A DNA stretch of 64,000 bases from Epiperipatus broadwayi (lineage: Eukaryota > Onychophora > Udeonychophora > Euonychophora > Peripatidae), in contig JAQFVV010006723.1 of assembly GCA_028023455.1 (NCBI GenBank), positions 188,001 to 252,000 on the forward strand, in the 5' to 3' direction. The notes under the pieces are model-generated. The model searched no databases. It saw nothing but the letters and a program-made list of their open reading frames with translations, and was not told the origin of the DNA. This document shows positions 58,156 to 64,000 of this stretch, one piece after another; position 1 is the first letter of the stretch, and each line of letters begins with the position of its first letter. Position numbers and translations under genes: made by a program.

Positions 58156-60010
58156 AAATCTATATCTTTCAATGAGAATATCAATATGGACAGAATCAAA
58201 AGCTGATGAAATATTTACTTGTATTAAGAGACCAACTGTTCTAAGGGCTTTAACTTAGTCAATAATAATTTTAAATAGGATGATAGCATTAGAGGTGGAA
58301 GTACCCTTTGTAGCAAACTGATAGTGTGAGATGGCAGGCAGAATAATAGGCTGTATCTTATCCTTAATGATGGATTCAATGACTGATAAATAAAAAGTGA
58401 TATAGAAAAAGAACACAAGTTATTAAGAGGAGAGGGAAGAATATTTTACTTGAGAAATGAAATTAAGGAAACTGAGTGCAATCTATTGATATGATGAATT
58501 TGTCTGGACAGAAAGTCAAGTATGTTAATAATAATTGATATAAAAAAGTATTTTGCAAGAGAAGGTATTTAAGAATCATATGAGGACCAAGGTAAATGCT
58601 ATTAGGTAAAGGTTTCAGTTTAAGCATAATACCAGACTTTGTAATAATATGACTTTGATGACTTTCACCAAAAGCAAAAACTGTGTTCAGGACAGCTGAA
58701 AGTTTGCAATTTAGACTTGAAGTGATAAAAAATAGAAGGTAACATGTTGAGTCATGTGTGCAAATGTTTATCTACAATAATTGAAATTGGGGTGGACTTT
58801 TTACTTTCATAAGAAAGAACACAGTAGATGTATAATGTAATTGAACGAACTAAAAGAGTCCTAAAAAGTGGATTTCAATTTCATATTAATAACAGAAAGT
58901 CCCTTAAGTGAAGCAGTAGGTAATTTGTTTTTAATAATGTAATGTCTAATGACCACTTGGAATATATTGATAAAAGAAAGCCAAGTTACTGTAGATTGCA
59001 GAGAAAAAATATCAATCTCCTTAAAATAAATGTAAAATACAGAGATTACCATCTTGACATGAAACCTTAAGAAATATTCTTAATGTAACATTGTAGTTAG
59101 GAACAGTTTATGTATGAAGGTCAACATCAACTTGCATGAAGAATGCAAAATGATCAGAAAAAAAAAACTTGTTCCAAGAAAGATTAACTATAAAGTGCAG
59201 ATCAGGTGAATAAAATAAAAGTCAATGAGAATTAAATGTTTTAAAGTATAGAAGAAAGCATTATTGGGTAAAAGGTTTCCACTATTCATCTGTTTACAAT
59301 TAATAAAGTGAAGGTATTTAGGTGCCAAGTCAGTGTAAGGTATATTAAACTAAAAAAAAAGGAAAGTATGAAAAATGTTACATGAAATAATAAAATTAAT
59401 ATATATAAGTTGATATATAAGAGTGAGTCAGTTATATAAACAAAAATAAATAATGTATATTTTTTTTATTAGAGCTGTATATTTACAAATTACCAAAAAA
59501 CATGGTAAAATTTAGTAACACTTTCTTACCTTGGGCAGGTAAATATGATTTTGAAAACATGATGGTCAGGAGACTTAGATAAGGTCAGATATTGATAAGA
59601 AAAGTGTGAAAAGCGAGAGAGTACAAATAATGGAATCAGGCAGTTTGCAGTGATTATAATTATCATTAATTATTATTGAGCTGATTGTGTTCACTGCTAC
59701 ACAGCTAGTCACAGCCTAGAAGTCCAAAATAATCAAGTTGGAAGTCACAATGGTCATTATCAGAGAAGAAACCCATAGTTATTGAATAACTGAAAGATGA
59801 AGATTATTAACTTGTAAAATACAAGAATGAGTGGCTAGAAAGAAATAGCTTACTCTCTTCCCACCATGACTATGAAGCAACCATCAAGATAAAACAGAAA
59901 ACATGCTTAAGTGAACACTGAAAGACTATCCCATTCAACTCTAAGAAAAAATCATCCTTAATATGAAGATTTATTAATGGAGAACCATTAATAGATAAAT
60001 GTCAAGGTAA
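58156..60010 (-). pseudogene. Decayed LINE (endonuclease end plus RT start)
   Basis: Reading leftward, around 59150-59290 a frame gives HLILIDFYF then NLSWNKFFFSDHF, like the conserved SDH end of the APE endonuclease. At 58160-58480 the frame gives HYQFATKGTSTSNAIILFKI and then SSAFDSVHIDILIERYRF, the RT boxes QFGFxxGxST and the first catalytic Asp (AFDSVxHxxL). Beyond 59350 the coding signal fades but may continue to 60010. The clade looks like CR1/Jockey type but is not certain. It abuts the Tigger remnant at about 58155. Confidence 0.65.
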
Positions 60011-60408
60011 GGAAATTTTAGATACATTTGTAATATTTAAAGATATTTTCTGAAAATGTATTTATTTAAATTATTAATTTACAAAGTGGAGCATACTGGA
60101 ATAATTTCTGATCGAATAATATAATTGCCATTGAAAAGATAAAATGAAAACACAATGATTCCATGGACATCTATCGATTTTTATAAACTTAAGAATATTG
60201 ATTTGAAAATAAGTTCTATAATGAAAAATATAATAAAATGTGTCTATATACATGGAATTATTGATTATAAAAACGTCATTTATTATTTTTACAAAATACT
60301 TCTCTATAAAATGTGGATTAAATTAAAGATGTGTTTATATACGTGAATACAGAAATTATAATACAAGAATTAATGTTATATATGTGTTTCTAAGCCTACA
60401 TATATACA
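60011..60408. other. AT-rich spacer
   Basis: No gene. Grades into the minisatellite. Confidence 0.35.
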
Positions 60409-60830
60409 TGTCTATGCTTTTATATAAATGAATTAATTCTGCCTTTATACAATGTGTCTATACTTCTATATAAATGAATTAATTTGCGTTTATACAATGT
60501 GTCTATACTTCTATGTAAATGAATTAATTGTGTTTATACAATGTGTCTATACTTCTATATAAATGTATTAATTCTGCATTTATACAATGTGTCTATACTT
60601 CTGTATAAATGAATTAAACCTGCATTTATACAATACATGTCTATGCTTCTATATAAATGAATTAAACCTGCATCTATACAGTATGTGTCTATGCTTCTAT
60701 ATAAATGAATTAAACATGCATCTAGACAGTGTGTGTCTATACTTCTATACAAATAAAATAATTCTGCATTTATACAATATGTGTCTATACTTCTATATGA
60801 ATGATTTAAATCTGTGTCTACATAATATGA
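60409..60830. repeat. Minisatellite, unit about 46 bp, about 9 copies
   Basis: The unit contains TGTCTATACTTCTATATAAA, TGAATTAA and TGCATTTATACAAT. Copies vary between 44 and 50 bp with small indels. Degenerate copies (TCTATCTACATGAAT and similar) continue to about 61030. Open frames on both strands here are repeats of the unit, not genes. Confidence 0.9.
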
Positions 60831-61030
60831 GAATAAAATTAAATATACTTCTATTCACATGAAATAAAATGCTTTTATCTACATAAATCAAATATATATC
60901 TATCTACATGGATTAAATGTAGCTCTATCTACATGAATGAGATTTACTTCTATTTACATAAAGTAAAATGTGTCTAACTACATGGATTAAACATACTTTT
61001 ATACCAGGATTGAATCCATGTCTACCTACC

Positions 61031-63915
61031 TCAAAAGGAAGTCAAGCTAGCTTAGGACTGTACTGCCATATGCATTAATAGACATGTCTGTGACCAGTAG
61101 TTCTATATATGCAGATATGGTAGAATATAAACTCAAAGAACTATTTCCACTTGTGAACTATAAAGGGATGTACCTGTGGTGTACACACAGATAAATATGT
61201 CTCTATTAAGTGAACACTAGTAATCAAACAAATAATCCAAATATTTAAATAAATCATTGTTATGTAAAATAATATATATTATCAGTTTCATTTCATGTCA
61301 TCCCCTTTCTAGTGTACTTGTTCATAGGAATCTCATGTTTTCTGAGCTATGTCCAGCATAACCAGATCTTGGTGAGTAAGGTTGTAGTAAGCTGGGACTC
61401 TAGTGGCGCCGTTTGGGAATCCAAACAAATAAATTTCTAGTTGTTCTAGTCTCTTTAATGCTGTATCTTCTGATGAGCAGGAAATATTGTTGTAGGGGGG
61501 TGATGATAGCATTGGGTAATGCCAATCGATATCTCATTCATGCAATATGCCCATCAGGAAATAAATCGACCAAAAAAGGATAATCAAGATCTAGTCCAAT
61601 TACAGTATATATAATCAATTGCTGCAGTTTAATTGATTATCATTCTTACCACCCTCACAACTTTGTCAAACCACTTAATGGAAATATATTAATAAATTTT
61701 ATTAGTTATTCATTAGACTAGAGATTAAGAGTGGTGTAGTGAAAATTACACTCCAGAAATATTTTTCATAAAATCCATCTGTATAGTCTAATGAATTATT
61801 AATATATATCACTGAGGCATATGTTTTATATTTAAATGATTCTTTTAAGGTAATTACTAGTTTCCATGATTTCTTAATATAAAGCAAAGTGCATGGATGT
61901 GTGAATAAACATGTTCCAGACAGTTTAAAATCTACAGTTAGTGGTGATCAATTTACAGTTTAAGTTTACTTTAAATATGCATGTTACATTTATTTTATCA
62001 TGGCATAAAATATGCAAATTTGCATGTAAGAATTCATTTGCAGTATATGATGGTGTTAGATGTGCATAAGATTGTTTGACTATATGATCATTATTGTCAG
62101 ATGTCAATTTGTCATATTGTATAATGTTTAATGACAATTCTGTTACATATGCTAAATTTACATTTACTAATAAAAGCAGATGATTATCCTTGCTCACAAG
62201 TTTTAAAGAAATGAAATGTATGCTAAATATTCATCTTTAGTATATCTATGTTGCAGATGTAATGAAGCATGATGATTTATTTGATATTTATATATATTTT
62301 TTGTGATTTCCTTTCAAACACAATTAGTTAATTAATTATTTGTGCTTATTAATTTTTACTTCATGTGAATATTGGATTGATACAAGACATGATATTGTTA
62401 CTTATACATGTGATCATCATCTACTTCTTACTACCTGATTATACTATTTAATGGCAATAAAATTTTATGTAGTATTTCTCACATACAAATTATCTTTATG
62501 TTTTCATAGGTGGCCAAGTATATTGTTACTAAATAATGGTTTTAATATTTCTCCATGATAGAATTTAGCATATTATTTATAACATTTATTATAATATTGG
62601 AATGCCCAATGTATGATTCAAATTTTTGCAGATCCTAAGTCATTAATCTTAAAGTTTATCCAGAGCTCTGACTCTAGTATGAATTTTCTAGGATAATACA
62701 TCCTGCATATTGTTTACATTTATGAGCTATTTATAGCTAGCATATATTAAAAGTTCATTAGAAAAGTAGTTAATATTGAATAAATTAATTTACTGTTGAT
62801 TATTTGTAAATCAAGAATAATGCAAGATAATTTAAGCCATAATGCTTCAAAATGAGAGCAACTCTACAGTAAAAATTTATAAGTTCTAGACAGGAAAATG
62901 GTAACATTAGGAAATGTAAAAAAGTTTAATAATAGTCTAAAGCATTTTAAAAGGTGTCAGTTAATATTTTGTCTAAAAAACCTAAAATGTATTCCAGTAA
63001 TGTTTTTTTATCTATAATAGAGTATGATGTAATTAATTCAAAACAATTTTAATATTTGTATTTTGATTCATGTAAGAGAAAAATATGTTTTATTAATCTA
63101 TTAATAAGTATTGGTCATTCTATTATATTCTGGAGTTTGTACGTATGATTATATATTTGCAGGGTAGAATCTAGATTTCTATCATATGTAACCAAGATCC
63201 AAGTCAGACGAAAACAAGATATACTAATTGTGATGGTAAATGCTTAGAAATAACATCTAGAATATTGTCCTTGAAGAATAGTCTAGGTTGTCAATTTATT
63301 GACACCCTATGGTGAGTGTTATAAGCATTTCAAACTTTTTATAAGATGACCATTGCAATATATAGATGTAATCATTAGAACTAATTCTTGCAACTCAATT
63401 AATCTCAACAAAGCCGTGAGGCAACTTTAACATTTTCATAATTTCTGTACTTTATTATGCCAATATATATAGATAAGTATATTGTACGGCGATACATTAC
63501 TCACACATACATATAATTAATATATGTATACATTATATTTTTATTTCTATTATATTTATAAAAATAAATATAATATATAGTAAATTAGTATTTTTCATTC
63601 TTTAAAATGAAAAACCATTGTTGAAATACTAATTCATTAATAAAGACAATTGACCAGGTGATGACCTCTAAGTTCACATACAATTTATCGAATTAAAGGG
63701 AATGAAATTAACTTAATGATTTAATATAGAATTGTAATATCACAATATATAATATGATATGCTTTAGCAATCTCATGCAACAATAAATAGAAAAAACTAA
63801 AAAAAAAATTTATGAGAAGATTAAATATTCTATCTTTTCAGTAATATCCTCACAAAGACTTATACTGTGTTCGATTTAAGAGAACCGTGTATAGGATAAA
63901 ATCTATATTTTTGAA
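61031..63915. other. AT-rich interval
   Basis: 61380-61440 is GC-richer (CTAGTGGCGCCGTTTGG). A weak exon-like stretch at 63163-63235 has an acceptor, 24 open codons (RFLSYVTKIQVRRKQDIL) and a GTAAAT donor, but is probably chance. The 90-codon minus frame at 61925-62197 shows no family features. Nothing else is seen. Confidence 0.35.
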
Positions 63916-64000
63916 CGATATCCCCGGACTAGTTTCTGGCTTGTGGTCTTGTCAGTGAGGAGCCTTGGATCTGAGAGCACTGCACCTAGATCTTAGGATC
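63916..64000 (-). mobile_element. Family B retroposon, cut by window end
   Basis: The minus strand reads the 5' part of the monomer (AGCACTGCACCTAGATCTTA on the + strand), then the hammerhead. The boundary at about 63916 falls inside the outer stem I partner. Confidence 0.75.
63921..63970 (-). ncRNA. Hammerhead ribozyme, family B, one core change, 3' end truncated
   Basis: The minus strand has ATCCAA (63970-63965), CCTCA (63960-63956), CTGACAA (63955-63949, G8 changed to A), GAAA (63936-63933) and GTC followed by CGGGG. The outer TTGGAT is lost at the element boundary. Confidence 0.65.

Noticed and set aside
60409-60830. CRISPR-like array
   Set aside because: Units are contiguous repeats without unique spacers, in eukaryotic DNA.
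60555-60862. Open frames on both strands with repeating YRSIDT or CFYINELN units
   Set aside because: They are translations of the 46-bp minisatellite.
61472-61500. CTGATGA followed by GAAA near 61475
   Set aside because: Only four bases separate the boxes and no stem I is formed.
61925-62197. 90-codon minus-strand open frame
   Set aside because: Lengths like this occur by chance in 64 kb of DNA this AT-rich; no motif, no splice or start context.

Overview
The window is AT-rich animal nuclear DNA of intergenic or intronic character. Splice-site-like junctions, AATAAA signals, microsatellites and a mixture of metazoan transposon families (RTE and other LINEs, Penelope-like elements, Ty3/gypsy LTR elements, Merlin, piggyBac, Tigger/pogo) point to an invertebrate. 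The sequence alone does not let me name the species. No complete host protein-coding gene is visible. A few possible host exons on the + strand (8244-8438, 10672-10848, 11596-11715, 25539-25669, 54681-54812) have a polypyrimidine tract plus AG, an open frame and in most cases a nearby poly(A) signal. I could not assign any of them to a family.

Layout. 1-5100: two long inverted repeats and a 2-kb element with terminal inverted repeats. 5100-12000: a Penelope GIY-YIG remnant and the candidate exons. 12000-15450: a higher-GC patch with a LINE ORF1-like frame. 15846-18786: a reverse-oriented LTR element. 19088-19958: a Merlin transposon with its inverted repeats. 20950-22870 and 26990-29165: two decayed LINEs, both on the minus strand, with a piggyBac relic between them. 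31926-35021: a gag-only LTR element whose 5' LTR carries a Penelope 3' end. 36550-39040: LINE scraps. 40602-41845: a fairly fresh LINE 3' end with a 320-codon open frame. 44478-49673: a Ty3/gypsy element with gag, protease, RT, RNase H and integrase traces. 57190-60010: a Tigger transposase remnant joined to a LINE. 60409-60830: a minisatellite.

The most interesting system is a set of palindromic retroposons. Two unrelated families (A near 23.0-24.0 and 35.5-36.2 kb; B near 30.0-31.0, 39.3-39.7, 46.6-47.2 and 63.9 kb) each contain a recognisable hammerhead ribozyme, with CUGANGA and GAAA boxes, a tiny stem III, and a two-part stem I whose outer and inner halves pair. The monomers are about 450 bp (A) and 418 bp (B) and occur head to tail, which is how retrozymes are built. 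Five insertions (three B, one A, and one of a third family C at 51419-51779) share one architecture: a 13-15 bp target-site duplication, a long palindrome that abuts one duplication exactly, and a 37-73 nt unduplicated tail next to the other. One of them (46602-47177) sits inside the pol region of the Ty3/gypsy element. Such long duplications suggest target-primed reverse transcription with snap-back copying of the cDNA. Penelope-like elements, the suspected mobilisers of retrozymes, are present in the same window.
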